Shown piece after piece: positions 1 through 7,086 of a stretch of 13,904 nt of DNA; the first letter of the stretch is position 1; each line of letters starts with the position of its first letter. Below the pieces are notes generated by a model. The model saw nothing but the letters and a program-made list of their open reading frames with translations, was not told the DNA's origin and made no database searches. Position numbers and translations under genes: made by a program. The DNA comes from TWA4 sp964613155 (lineage in GTDB: Bacteria > Bacillota > Clostridia > Lachnospirales > Lachnospiraceae), in assembly GCA_964613155.1 (NCBI GenBank), contig CAZTHP010000073.1, positions 1 through 13,904 of the forward strand, given 5' to 3'.

Positions 1-1386
1 TTCATGACCTTTTCCAATAATACAGATCATATCGCCTTCCTGTGCATGTTCAATACTATAGCCAATTGCTTCCCGACGATCGGGAATAACCAGATAGCGC
101 CCATCTGTCTTATGCATTCCCGTTTCAATATCGGCAATAATATCTTCTACCTTTTCATAACGGGAATTATCTGCTGTAATAATCGTCAAATCTGCCAATC
201 TGCCGCCAATTTCGCCCATCTCATAGCGACGCAGACGCGAGCGATTGCCGCCGCAACCAAATACGACCACGAGACGTTTCGGCTGATAGGAACGCAGCGT
301 TTTTAACAGGCTCTCCATACTCACTGCATTGTGTGCATAATCGACGATCACGGTCTTATCATGTGAGGTATACACCAATTCCATTCGGCCATCTACGCGT
401 ACCTCTGCCAATGCCTGATTGATCGCATCTTCGGATACCCCAATAAAGGAGCAGACACTCACCGCTGCCAGCGCATTCACAGCGTTAAAATAGCCCGGCA
501 TATTCACTTTTACGCGAATTTTACCGATTTTTTCACTTTCAATTGCAAACGATAAACCCAGAAAACCATGGTCTTTTATGTAGTCCATATCCTCCATGCG
601 GATAGCGGCATCTGCGGCTTCACCATAGGGATACAATTTACACGTATGTCCCTGGATCATCTCTTCATAATGTTCGTCATCCCGATTCACAAATCCAATC
701 TTACACATCTGAAGAATTTGACGCTTGCAAGCAAGATATTCATCAAAATCCGCATGTTCATCGGGTCCGATATGATCGGGTGAAATATTTGTAAATAAAC
801 CATAATCAAACTGGAAGCCTGCTACACGGTTCATCTTAACACCCTGTGAGGATACTTCCATTACCATATACTCACAGCCAGCTTCTACCATCTTCTGAAA
901 ATACGCTTCTAATTCGTACGATTCCGGTGTTGTGTTTTTCGTCGGATAATGCGTTCCAGCAATCCAAGCACCATTGGTACCGATCAGACCTACTTTGCGT
1001 CCAGAATCTTCCAGAATTTTCTTTACCATATAAGAGGTCGTAGTTTTTCCTTTGGTTCCGGTAATACCGATCGTGGTCATCTTTTCCGCAGGATTGCCAA
1101 AATAAGCCGCGGACATATAGGCCAGCGCTTTTCTGGCTGATTTTACCGAAACAACGGTCACATCTGCTGCAACCTCTACCTGTTTTTCTACAATAATCGC
1201 TGTTGCGCCTTTTTCAATCGCAGAAGGAATATAGGTGTGCGCATCATTTCGTGTTCCGCTGATGCATAAGAAGACACAACCCTCCACGGCTTTTCGCGAG
1301 TCATAAACAAGCTCTGTGATTTCCGTTTCCAGATTTCCCTGCAATACTTCAAACTCAAGCGTTTCTAATAATTGACTTAATTTCAC
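1..1386 (-). CDS. murE: MurE-type UDP-MurNAc-tripeptide ligase (C-terminus cut by window edge)
   Basis: Mur ligase that adds the third stem-peptide residue, most likely meso-diaminopimelate, to UDP-MurNAc-L-Ala-D-Glu in the cytoplasm with ATP. I translated this frame by hand: 462 codons are visible with no stop, ending in GKGHE, so only a few tens of residues are missing. The start is GTG (VKLSQLLETLEF) behind a GAGAGGT ribosome binding site. Seen in order: N-terminal UDP-binding domain; P-loop TGTKGKTTT at about residues 109-117; NTTPES at 151-156; EVSSQ near 180; the lysine of EYLACKRQIL, which fits the carbamylated lysine of Mur ligases; and DNSR at 406-409, where DAP-adding MurE enzymes normally have DNPR. 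The arginine that contacts the DAP carboxylate in known structures is kept, so DAP specificity is inferred, less surely than with a textbook motif. It lies 36 bases after ftsK and is probably co-transcribed. Confidence 0.92.
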   Translation of the reverse strand, partial: MKLSQLLETLEFEVLQGNLETEITELVYDSRKAVEGCVFLCISGTRNDAHTYIPSAIEKGATAIIVEKQVEVAADVTVVSVKSARKALAYMSAAYFGNPAEKMTTIGITGTKGKTTTSYMVKKILEDSGRKVGLIGTNGAWIAGTHYPTKNTTPESYELEAYFQKMVEAGCEYMVMEVSSQGVKMNRVAGFQFDYGLFTNISPDHIGPDEHADFDEYLACKRQILQMCKIGFVNRDDEHYEEMIQGHTCKLYPYGEAADAAIRMEDMDYIKDHGFLGLSFAIESEKIGKIRVKVNMPGYFNAVNALAAVSVCSFIGVSEDAINQALAEVRVDGRMELVYTSHDKTVIVDYAHNAVSMESLLKTLRSYQPKRLVVVFGCGGNRSRLRRYEMGEIGGRLADLTIITADNSRYEKVEDIIADIETGMHKTDGRYLVIPDRREAIGYSIEHAQEGDMICIIGKGHE

Positions 1387-1422
1387 GTTTTTACCTCTCA
1401 ATCTGGGCACTGCCCTGCTTCT

Positions 1423-4400
1423 CTAGTCTAATATTTCTTTTAATTCATCCAGATTTATCAAAATTCTTCTGGGTTTCGTACCATCTTCTTCACTTACCAC
1501 ACCTGCTGCGGCCAGCTGATCCATAATCCGAGCGGCGCGGTTAAACCCAATTTTAAAATTCCTCTGCAACGCACCAATCGAAGCCTTTTCTTTTTCTAAA
1601 ATAAAATAGGCCGCTTTTTCAAAATATTCATCGCGCTCAGCCTGCACCGCGCCGTGTTCTGCCGCGCTGGTGATCATCTGTTCCATCTGCTCCTGACCGG
1701 AAGGTTCTCCGTTGTTTTGATGCAGATAAGAAACGACTTTGGAAACTTCTTGATCCGAAATAAAAGCACCCTGTACACGAATCGGTTTAGGCAATCCATA
1801 GGGATAAAAGAGCATATCACCTTTTCCAAGCAGCTTCTCTGCACCGTTCATATCAATGATCGTTCGAGAATCGACACCAGAAGATACCGCAAACGCAATC
1901 CGGGAAGGCACATTGGCCTTGATCAGACCGGTAATGACATTTACCGACGGCCGCTGTGTGGCCAAGACCAGATGAATCCCTGCTGCACGTGCCATCTGCG
2001 CCAAACGGCAGATTGCTTCTTCTACTTCACTTTGTGCAACCATCATCAAGTCTGCCAGTTCATCTACAATGATCACCATCTGATATAGATATTCTTCCTC
2101 GTTGGAAGGATCCGCAGCTTTTTGTTTTTTCAGCTGTTCATTATACCCTTCTAGATTTCGTACATTATGCTCAGCAAACTTCCGGTAACGGTCATTCATC
2201 TCATCTACCGCCCAGCGCAGCGCATTTGCCGCTTTGCGGGCATCCGTCACGACAGGTACCAGCAGATGCGGAATGCCATTGTACACACTTAATTCTACCA
2301 CCTTCGGATCGACCATGACCAATTTCACTTCTTCCGGCGAAGCCTTATAAAGAATACTCATGATCAGCGTATTGATACAGACTGATTTACCGGAACCCGT
2401 TGCACCTGCGATCAGCAAATGCGGCATTTTAGCCAGATCCGCTACAATAATCTGTCCGCTGATATCGCGTCCCACGGCAACGGCAACTTTCGAAGAATGA
2501 TTGCGGAAAACATCTGAATCGATCAGCTCCCGAAAACCGACAACCGTCTGATCTTGATTGGGCACCTCAATTCCAATTGCAGATTTTCCAGGAATCGGCG
2601 CTTCAATTCGAATATCCGATGCAGCCAAAGCCAGCTTAATATCATCCTGCAGCGCCACGATCCGGCTGACTTTTACTCCTGGCTCCGGTTCCAGCTCATA
2701 CCGCGTAACCGTAGGTCCCACGGAAATACTGCCCATATGTACACGAACCCCAAAGCTTTGCAGAGTTTCATATAGTTTTTTCTGAATTTCTCGATGTTTT
2801 CCATTTAAATTGCTGCTAAATGCCAAATTTCGCTTTAATAAAACCGCAGGCGGGAAAACATACGGCTTTTTCACCACCCGTTTCTTCTCAGGCGGCTTTG
2901 GCTTACCAGAAAAGGTTACAGCACCGGAACTATCCCGATTTCCTTCTGCATTCTGCTTCCAGATGCTACGATCCTGTAAAGAAGCAGATGCCGTCTTGTT
3001 TTTCGCAGCGCTGCTGTTCTTCGCAACTGCACTGTTTTCCATAACCGCATGCTTCTTCGCAGTCGCATGATTTTTCGAAAACGCATCGTTTTTCACAGCC
3101 ACTTCCCTTTCAAGAAAGGAACCATCCTCTGGAAGTACAACATGTGCCGTAATATCCACAGCCTTTTGAGTTGCTTCCTCTGCACCACATTCTGCAAAGT
3201 CTGCTTCCAAACCATCTGCTGTAAACGGCATTTCCGCCGGTATTGCTTCCTTTGCCACCGTATCCAAAGAATCTGTCATCGATTCTGCAAATCCGGTTCC
3301 TGCCATACTCGGCAAATCCACCTCTGAATTAGTCCATCTTGTCGGCACCGTATCCGAAGAATCCACTTCTGAATTAGTCCATCCTGTCAGCACCGTATCC
3401 GAAGAATCCACTTCTGAATTGGTCCATCCTGTCGATACCGTATCTGGAACTGCTGTCTTTGCTTTTCCCAATCTTGTTCCGGCTAAAGCAGGAGAAGCCG
3501 GATTTCGCTCCGTCAAGCGAGTCTCCCAGTCTTCTGTTTCGGTCAATTGAGATTCTCCTAAGTTCCTGTCACGTGCCAATGGCTGCTCAAATGATTCGAA
3601 TCCATTATAAAGCAAAAATGTATCACCTGGCCAATTGCTTCGTTTCTGCGTTCCAGAAAGCCATTGACCAAATCCCATTTCCTCCAGTAAACAATCTTCT
3701 CGTTCGATCAAAACCCGCTGAACAGAAGAACTGGAATGTAACGGTACAGACGATGCAGATGATGCAGAATCTCTATGAGTAGCAAATACTGCTTGCTCTG
3801 CCTGCGCATGCACAGCTGAATTCGAATCTGAATTCTTCCAATACGTTTTTGCAAAATCCGAAGGATCTTTTGCAGCATCGTTTCTTTCTGGCATTCGATT
3901 GTTCCGAAAATCAGGTGCCCAGCCTCTCTCTGGCGCTTCATTCCTGTCGAAATCAGACCTGTAACCTCTCTCTGGCACTTCATTCCTGCCAAAATCAGAC
4001 CTGTAATCTCTTTCTGGCATTGGATTATCGCCAAAGTTCAGAGAACCATCTCGAAAACCAGTTCGATTATCATCCTGTTCCGGCTCATAGTTGTCGAAAT
4101 CGCCTCCCGATTCCGATTCTTGCTCAGCATCTTCTGGGAAATCACGTTCAAACGCATCGTCATATTCCTCATCTTCTTCGGAAAACATTTCCTTTACACG
4201 CGCCGTAACTTCCCCAACGCGTTTCTTCGCACGATACAAGAAATCCTGTAAAATATGAACCAGAGAACGCTCGGTCAGCAGCAGCACATGCACCAGCATG
4301 CATAAAACAAGCACTAACCAGGTCGCACGGCTTCCAATTAGATGCTGTAAGCTTCCGCCCAGCAGACCGCCTGTTAAACCGCCATTGATCCCGGATTGCC

Positions 4401-5106
4401 CCGATTCAAAGTAGAATGCAATCGAAAACGGCTGTGTTTCCTTGATTCCAACCAAATGAATCAACCCACAGCATAAGACAAAAAAGCTTATACCCAGACG
4501 AAGTTTCACCTGTGCTTCCAGATTTCCGCGATTTGCCAGCAGAAACAGATAGGAAAGCAGAACCAAAAGCGGGAAAATATATGCCAGCCAGCCAAATAAA
4601 CCATGCATGACGGTATAAATCACCTCGCCCATTCCCATACACATATGAAAATTACACATCATAAAAAAGATGGTAATCCCACAGGCAACCCAGAACTTAA
4701 TCTCATACTCCAGCATCTGCCGCTGTTCGTCTGAAATTTCTGTTTTTGCGTAATTTCTTTTTTCCGGTACTGATTTTTGCGACACGGATTGTTTTTTTCG
4801 TGTACCGCTCGTTTGCGTACTCCTCCCTGCGGTAGGATTCTTTCTGCTTTCTTTCCCTGTGTTCTTTCCGGTATTCTTTTTACTTGCATCCTTCCCGATT
4901 TTTACTTTTACGGTTGTCTGATTTCCCGCCTGTTTCTTTGCAGGATTCGTTCCTTTCTTAGTTCCTGTACTGCTTTTTGCTGCCGTACGCTTTTTTGTAT
5001 TTTTTATTACAGTATTCGTATTTCGATTTGTATTAGCACTGCCAACTTGTTCGACAGTCCGAGATTTTCCTTGCGCTGTAGGTTTCCTTGCTGGAGCAGA
5101 CGCCAT
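1423..5106 (-). CDS. ftsK: FtsK/SpoIIIE-family DNA translocase with a very long repeat-rich linker
   Basis: Membrane-anchored hexameric DNA pump that moves chromosomal DNA through the closing septum at division or sporulation. The 1227 residues are well above the roughly 800 of Bacillus SpoIIIE. Order: a basic Lys/Thr/Asn-rich tail (1-130); about four membrane segments (near 137-155, 170-191, 203-221, 262-280); an acidic stretch (309-347); a low-complexity linker to about 745 with three repeat arrays; then the motor. Walker A is GATGSGKS at 901-908, Walker B VIIVDELADL at 1011-1020, and LATQRPSVNVITG begins at 1048. The winged-helix gamma domain that reads DNA polarity is at about 1155-1227 (FKIGFNRAARIMDQ). 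The ATG start has GAGGTGAGGAA just upstream. The extra length is all in the tail and linker; motor and gamma look intact. ftsK and spoIIIE cannot be told apart from sequence alone; tepA next door recalls the Bacillus spoIIIE locus. Confidence 0.96.
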   Translation of the reverse strand: MASAPARKPTAQGKSRTVEQVGSANTNRNTNTVIKNTKKRTAAKSSTGTKKGTNPAKKQAGNQTTVKVKIGKDASKKNTGKNTGKESRKNPTAGRSTQTSGTRKKQSVSQKSVPEKRNYAKTEISDEQRQMLEYEIKFWVACGITIFFMMCNFHMCMGMGEVIYTVMHGLFGWLAYIFPLLVLLSYLFLLANRGNLEAQVKLRLGISFFVLCCGLIHLVGIKETQPFSIAFYFESGQSGINGGLTGGLLGGSLQHLIGSRATWLVLVLCMLVHVLLLTERSLVHILQDFLYRAKKRVGEVTARVKEMFSEEDEEYDDAFERDFPEDAEQESESGGDFDNYEPEQDDNRTGFRDGSLNFGDNPMPERDYRSDFGRNEVPERGYRSDFDRNEAPERGWAPDFRNNRMPERNDAAKDPSDFAKTYWKNSDSNSAVHAQAEQAVFATHRDSASSASSVPLHSSSSVQRVLIEREDCLLEEMGFGQWLSGTQKRSNWPGDTFLLYNGFESFEQPLARDRNLGESQLTETEDWETRLTERNPASPALAGTRLGKAKTAVPDTVSTGWTNSEVDSSDTVLTGWTNSEVDSSDTVPTRWTNSEVDLPSMAGTGFAESMTDSLDTVAKEAIPAEMPFTADGLEADFAECGAEEATQKAVDITAHVVLPEDGSFLEREVAVKNDAFSKNHATAKKHAVMENSAVAKNSSAAKNKTASASLQDRSIWKQNAEGNRDSSGAVTFSGKPKPPEKKRVVKKPYVFPPAVLLKRNLAFSSNLNGKHREIQKKLYETLQSFGVRVHMGSISVGPTVTRYELEPEPGVKVSRIVALQDDIKLALAASDIRIEAPIPGKSAIGIEVPNQDQTVVGFRELIDSDVFRNHSSKVAVAVGRDISGQIIVADLAKMPHLLIAGATGSGKSVCINTLIMSILYKASPEEVKLVMVDPKVVELSVYNGIPHLLVPVVTDARKAANALRWAVDEMNDRYRKFAEHNVRNLEGYNEQLKKQKAADPSNEEEYLYQMVIIVDELADLMMVAQSEVEEAICRLAQMARAAGIHLVLATQRPSVNVITGLIKANVPSRIAFAVSSGVDSRTIIDMNGAEKLLGKGDMLFYPYGLPKPIRVQGAFISDQEVSKVVSYLHQNNGEPSGQEQMEQMITSAAEHGAVQAERDEYFEKAAYFILEKEKASIGALQRNFKIGFNRAARIMDQLAAAGVVSEEDGTKPRRILINLDELKEILD
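2989..3096 (-). repeat. Hexapeptide repeat array in FtsK linker
   Basis: Residues 671-706 of FtsK read as six successive six-residue units (VKNDAF, SKNHAT, AKKHAV, MENSAV, AKNSSA, AKNKTA), that is an 18-bp period. The common pattern is Ala-Lys-Asn-x-Ala-x. The units are diverged at DNA level, so the array is probably old or under selection for composition rather than exact sequence. The segment is positively charged and predicted to be disordered by composition. Confidence 0.75.
3265..3444 (-). repeat. 45-bp tandem repeat array in FtsK linker
   Basis: Residues 555-599 are three 15-residue copies: DTVSTGWTNSEVDSS, DTVLTGWTNSEVDSS and DTVPTRWTNSEVDLP. A fourth, degenerate 15-residue copy follows (600-614), again leading into DTV. 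At DNA level the first three copies are nearly identical, differing by only a few bases, which implies recent duplication by slippage or unequal exchange. Units are multiples of three, so copy-number change would keep the frame. Confidence 0.9.
3892..4017 (-). repeat. 42-bp tandem repeat array in FtsK linker
   Basis: Residues 364-405 hold three 14-residue units starting at PER: PERDYRSDFGRNEV, PERGYRSDFDRNEA, PERGWAPDFRNNRM, followed by a partial PERND. A half unit (NFGDNPM) precedes the first copy. It is unrelated in sequence to the other two arrays in the same linker. Charge alternates between Arg and Asp/Glu. Confidence 0.88.
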
Positions 5107-5308
5107 TTCCTCACCTCAAATATCTACTTTTTTCAATCTTTTATGTAATTTGTTCTTTATCCATTCTTCTTCATCAATTTTCAACTACTATTCTTTTTCT
5201 CTACTCGTTGCAAATCAAAGCATGTTATCCTGTTATTCGCTGCGGTTTCTTTATTCAGCAAGCAGTATTTCGTTTAAAAACAGCATTTACTCTAACTTGC
5301 TAACGCTC

Positions 5309-5337
5309 ATTATAGCCTATTTGAAATCAGAACTCAA
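5309..5337 (-). promoter_or_regulatory. Sigma-A type promoter for ftsK (and murE)
   Basis: Read on the minus strand: TTGAGT (5332-5337), a 17-base spacer, then a perfect TATAAT (5309-5314). Transcription would begin around 5302, about 195 bases before the ftsK ATG. It is the best match to the housekeeping consensus in this gap. Confidence 0.7.
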
Positions 5338-5402
5338 CCTTTTTATCCGTACAACTGTTTCCCTCTGAGTTATGTGTTTTTTAGTTTCCTATTTTCTCCT
5401 AA

Positions 5403-5431
5403 TTGACGCATGTTCCCGAATTTTATATCCT
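5403..5431 (+). promoter_or_regulatory. Candidate promoter for tepA
   Basis: TTGACG (5403-5408), a 17-base spacer, then TATCCT (5426-5431). The -35 matches five of six consensus bases, the -10 four of six. A consensus TATAAT at 5474-5479 nearer the gene is an alternative -10 with no clear -35. Either would serve tepA. Confidence 0.4.
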
Positions 5432-5549
5432 TTTCGATACGTTTCCTTTTCCCGGTTCATATCAATGCTCACGTATAATTCTTTTTTATCTGGTCATTCT
5501 AAAGAAAAAGGCTTTTCGATGCCCTATTTTTTAGAAAGGAACTTTCTTT

Positions 5550-6251
5550 ATGCAAAATCAAACTGACACAACTCCTTCCCCTTCATCCGAGGTTCGTTCC
5601 GAACGTTCTCAGCTGATCTGGCAGACCGGCGAAGCATATCTCGACAACAAAACAAACGGACACAGCCTTCATCTGCTTACGATCATTGGGGAAATTGAAG
5701 GACACGATGCTTTAGGTTCTCAGGCAAAAACCACCAAATATGAACATCTGTTACCACGCCTTGCCTTAATCGAACAAGATGAAACCATTGACGGACTGTT
5801 AATCCTCCTAAATACGACCGGTGGTGATGTGGATGCCGGACTTAGCATTGCCGAAATGATCGCTTCCCTGAGCAAACCTTCTGTTTCACTGGTTTTAGGT
5901 GCCAGTCATTCCATCGGTGTTCCGCTTGCCGTCAGCACAACCTGGTCTTTTATTGTCCCAACGGGAACCATGATCATTCATCCTGTCCAAATGAGTGGAC
6001 GCGTAATCGGCGCACCGCAAACGTATGAGTACAACAAACGCATCCAGGATCGTATTACGCGTTTTGTTGCTGACCACAGTCACACCACCCAGAAGCAGCT
6101 GGAACGGATGATGATGGAAAATACGAATCTAACCAAAGATCTGGGGACTCTTTTAATAGGAAAAGAAGCCGTTGATGCGGGGCTGATCCACGAAATTGGC
6201 GGCATTCAGGATGCACTTGGTAAACTTCAGGAACTCATTTTGCAAGGATAA
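5550..6251 (+). CDS. tepA: TepA-like, ClpP-fold serine protease homolog
   Basis: ClpP/crotonase-fold protein of the TepA (YmfB, translocation-enhancing protein) group, which in Bacillus subtilis lies beside spoIIIE and has been linked to protein export. It has 233 residues, close to the family size. Seen: IIGEIEGHD (45-53); NTTGGDVDAGLSIAEMI (88-104), the oxyanion strand region; GASHSIGVPLAVS (117-129), with Ser121 aligning to the ClpP nucleophile; IIHPVQMSG (142-150), with His144 as the likely catalytic histidine; and GKEAVDAGLIHEIGG near the C-terminus. Asp197 is a plausible third triad member, not certain. There is no signal peptide or membrane segment. The start is ATG with AAAGGA about ten bases upstream. 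No partner ATPase gene is visible here. It diverges from ftsK, the conserved partnership that supports the name. Confidence 0.9.
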   Translation: MQNQTDTTPSPSSEVRSERSQLIWQTGEAYLDNKTNGHSLHLLTIIGEIEGHDALGSQAKTTKYEHLLPRLALIEQDETIDGLLILLNTTGGDVDAGLSIAEMIASLSKPSVSLVLGASHSIGVPLAVSTTWSFIVPTGTMIIHPVQMSGRVIGAPQTYEYNKRIQDRITRFVADHSHTTQKQLERMMMENTNLTKDLGTLLIGKEAVDAGLIHEIGGIQDALGKLQELILQG

Positions 6252-6264
6252 GCCGATTTCTGAC

Positions 6265-6293
6265 TTGTATTTTTCGTTTTCGGAATGTATACT
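6265..6293 (+). promoter_or_regulatory. Sigma-A type promoter for the His/Cys repeat protein
   Basis: TTGTAT (6265-6270), a 17-base spacer, TATACT (6288-6293). The predicted transcript start is near 6300, 33 bases before the ATG at 6333. This gives the gene expression independent of tepA and argues against the upstream in-frame ATG at 6285, which would lie inside the promoter. Confidence 0.6.
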
Positions 6294-6332
6294 GGTATTC
6301 AGACATATTTTAGGTATTGGAGGATTATTCTT

Positions 6333-6974
6333 ATGAAAAATACAAACCATCTTTCTGGTTTTTCTCATCATGAGCACGACGAACACTGTGGCTGCGGCCA
6401 TCATCACGAGCATCATCATGAACATGACGAGCACTGCGGCTGCGGACACGATCATGAACATCATCATGAACATGACGAACACTGTGGCTGCGGACACGAC
6501 CACGAGCATCATCATGAACATGACGAACACTGTGGTTGCGGGCACGACCATGAACATCACCACGAGCACGGAGAGCACTGTGGCTGTGGGCATCATCATG
6601 GACATGGCGGAAACCAGGTTTTAATTGGTCGCATGAGCGGCCATTTGCTGGGAACTATGACGGCTTATACCCCGTCTTCTCTGCCGGTTGCAGAGGTCAA
6701 TATGAATCTGTCCATGAAAGACGTGGCGATGTTCATTAAGGAAAATGGCGGTGTTCCAATGCAAATGAAAGCCAGCTTAAAAGATTCTTCTTCTACAGTG
6801 ATCATGAATATGCTGGGAAGTGATATTTTCCGTTCAGAATCTGCGGAAAGTACCGAAACCGATACAACCCGTGTCAAATGTAATCTTCTGGCGGTAGCTG
6901 ATGGAATTGAACCGGAACTTCTTCGTCAGAAGCTGGAAGAAATCATGGGTTATTTCATGGAAAATTCTTTCTAG
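6333..6974 (+). CDS. His/Cys tandem-repeat protein, probable metal binder, unknown family
   Basis: I do not recognise this family. The 213-residue product has two parts. Residues 12-92 are five copies of a 16-residue unit around HDEHCGCGHDHEHHHE; Cys pairs fall at 19/21, 35/37, 51/53, 67/69 and 83/85, and I count 38 His and 10 Cys in the first 92 residues. Such composition suggests binding of several Zn, Ni, Co or Cu ions, as in His-rich tails of metal chaperones and storage proteins. Residues 94-213 form an ordinary-looking globular part (VLIGRMSGHLLGTM, then VAMFIKENGGVPMQMKASL), ending in a charged helix, ELLRQKLEEIMGYFM. No signal peptide or membrane segment is seen, so it is probably cytoplasmic. 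The ATG at 6333 is chosen because TTGGAGGA lies at the right distance and the promoter is just upstream; an in-frame ATG at 6285 has no such site. No metal transporter or metalloenzyme gene adjoins it. Confidence 0.88.
   Translation: MKNTNHLSGFSHHEHDEHCGCGHHHEHHHEHDEHCGCGHDHEHHHEHDEHCGCGHDHEHHHEHDEHCGCGHDHEHHHEHGEHCGCGHHHGHGGNQVLIGRMSGHLLGTMTAYTPSSLPVAEVNMNLSMKDVAMFIKENGGVPMQMKASLKDSSSTVIMNMLGSDIFRSESAESTETDTTRVKCNLLAVADGIEPELLRQKLEEIMGYFMENSF
6366..6608 (+). repeat. 48-bp tandem repeat encoding His/Cys units
   Basis: Five copies of a 48-base unit, all in frame, encode the 16-residue HCGCG-containing repeat. Codon third positions vary between copies (both CAT and CAC, GAA and GAG) while the protein pattern is held, which indicates selection on the amino acids. 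The first and last copies are slightly altered (HHH for HDH; HGEH for HDEH). Confidence 0.93.
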
Positions 6975-6990
6975 ATTTTTTTCCTCAAGA

Positions 6991-7018
6991 TTCACTTCAA
7001 ACACAAAGAATTTATAAA
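6991..7018 (+). promoter_or_regulatory. Weak promoter candidate for yihY
   Basis: TTCACT (6991-6996), a 16-base spacer, TATAAA (7013-7018). If used, transcription starts at about 7025, exactly where the 13-bp hairpin begins, so the hairpin would form the 5' end of the yihY message instead of ending the upstream one. Confidence 0.3.
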
Positions 7019-7024
7019 AAACCA

Positions 7025-7067
7025 AGGGATGTCATACGTTCTCATTTTGTATGACATCCCTATTTTC
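7025..7067 (+). terminator. Perfect 13-bp hairpin, likely bidirectional terminator
   Basis: AGGGATGTCATAC (7025-7037) pairs perfectly with GTATGACATCCCT (7049-7061) around an 11-base loop. On the plus strand a short T-rich tail (ATTTT) follows, fitting a modest terminator after the His/Cys protein gene. On the minus strand the stem is followed by TGG and then six T, a better intrinsic terminator, which would stop transcription coming leftward from the topB/acyltransferase side. A 5'-UTR stem for yihY is the alternative. Confidence 0.65.
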
Positions 7068-7086
7068 CTGTTAAGAAAGAGGCTTT

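Larger units (their letters stand above)
5107..5549. other. Divergent ftsK/tepA intergenic region
   Basis: This 443-base gap separates the minus-strand ftsK from the plus-strand tepA. It is AT- and pyrimidine-rich and holds no ORF with a credible ribosome binding site and coding composition; plus-strand open frames near 5088-5566 look accidental. Contents: the strong minus promoter at 5309-5337, giving ftsK a leader of about 190 bases; plus-strand promoter candidates at 5403-5431 and a consensus -10 (TATAAT) at 5474-5479 without a good -35; and the tepA ribosome binding site at 5535-5540. The latter sits in a small perfect inverted repeat, AGAAAG-GAA-CTTTCT (5533-5547), which could partly mask it. 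Confidence 0.7.

Noticed and set aside
1387..1422. GGGC-AGT-GCCC stem between ftsK and murE
   Set aside because: Only four base pairs and no T tract; not enough to call a terminator or regulatory site.
2810..4208. Several open frames opposite or beside the FtsK linker
   Set aside because: They mirror the low-complexity repeats of ftsK; no start signals, and the real frame continues through with recognised domains at both ends.
5372..5566. 64-residue plus-strand frame before tepA
   Set aside because: No ribosome binding site, AT-driven composition, and it overlaps the tepA start and promoter candidates.
6285..6332. Upstream ATG extending the His/Cys protein by 16 residues
   Set aside because: It lies inside the predicted promoter, has no ribosome binding site, and the ATG at 6333 has TTGGAGGA at good spacing.
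6370..6624. Plus-strand open frame through the His/Cys repeats in another frame, and a minus-strand open frame (6153-6605)
   Set aside because: Both exist only because a 48-bp repeat without stops is open in several frames; the products are monotonous Thr/Met or Val/Met repeats with no ribosome binding site.
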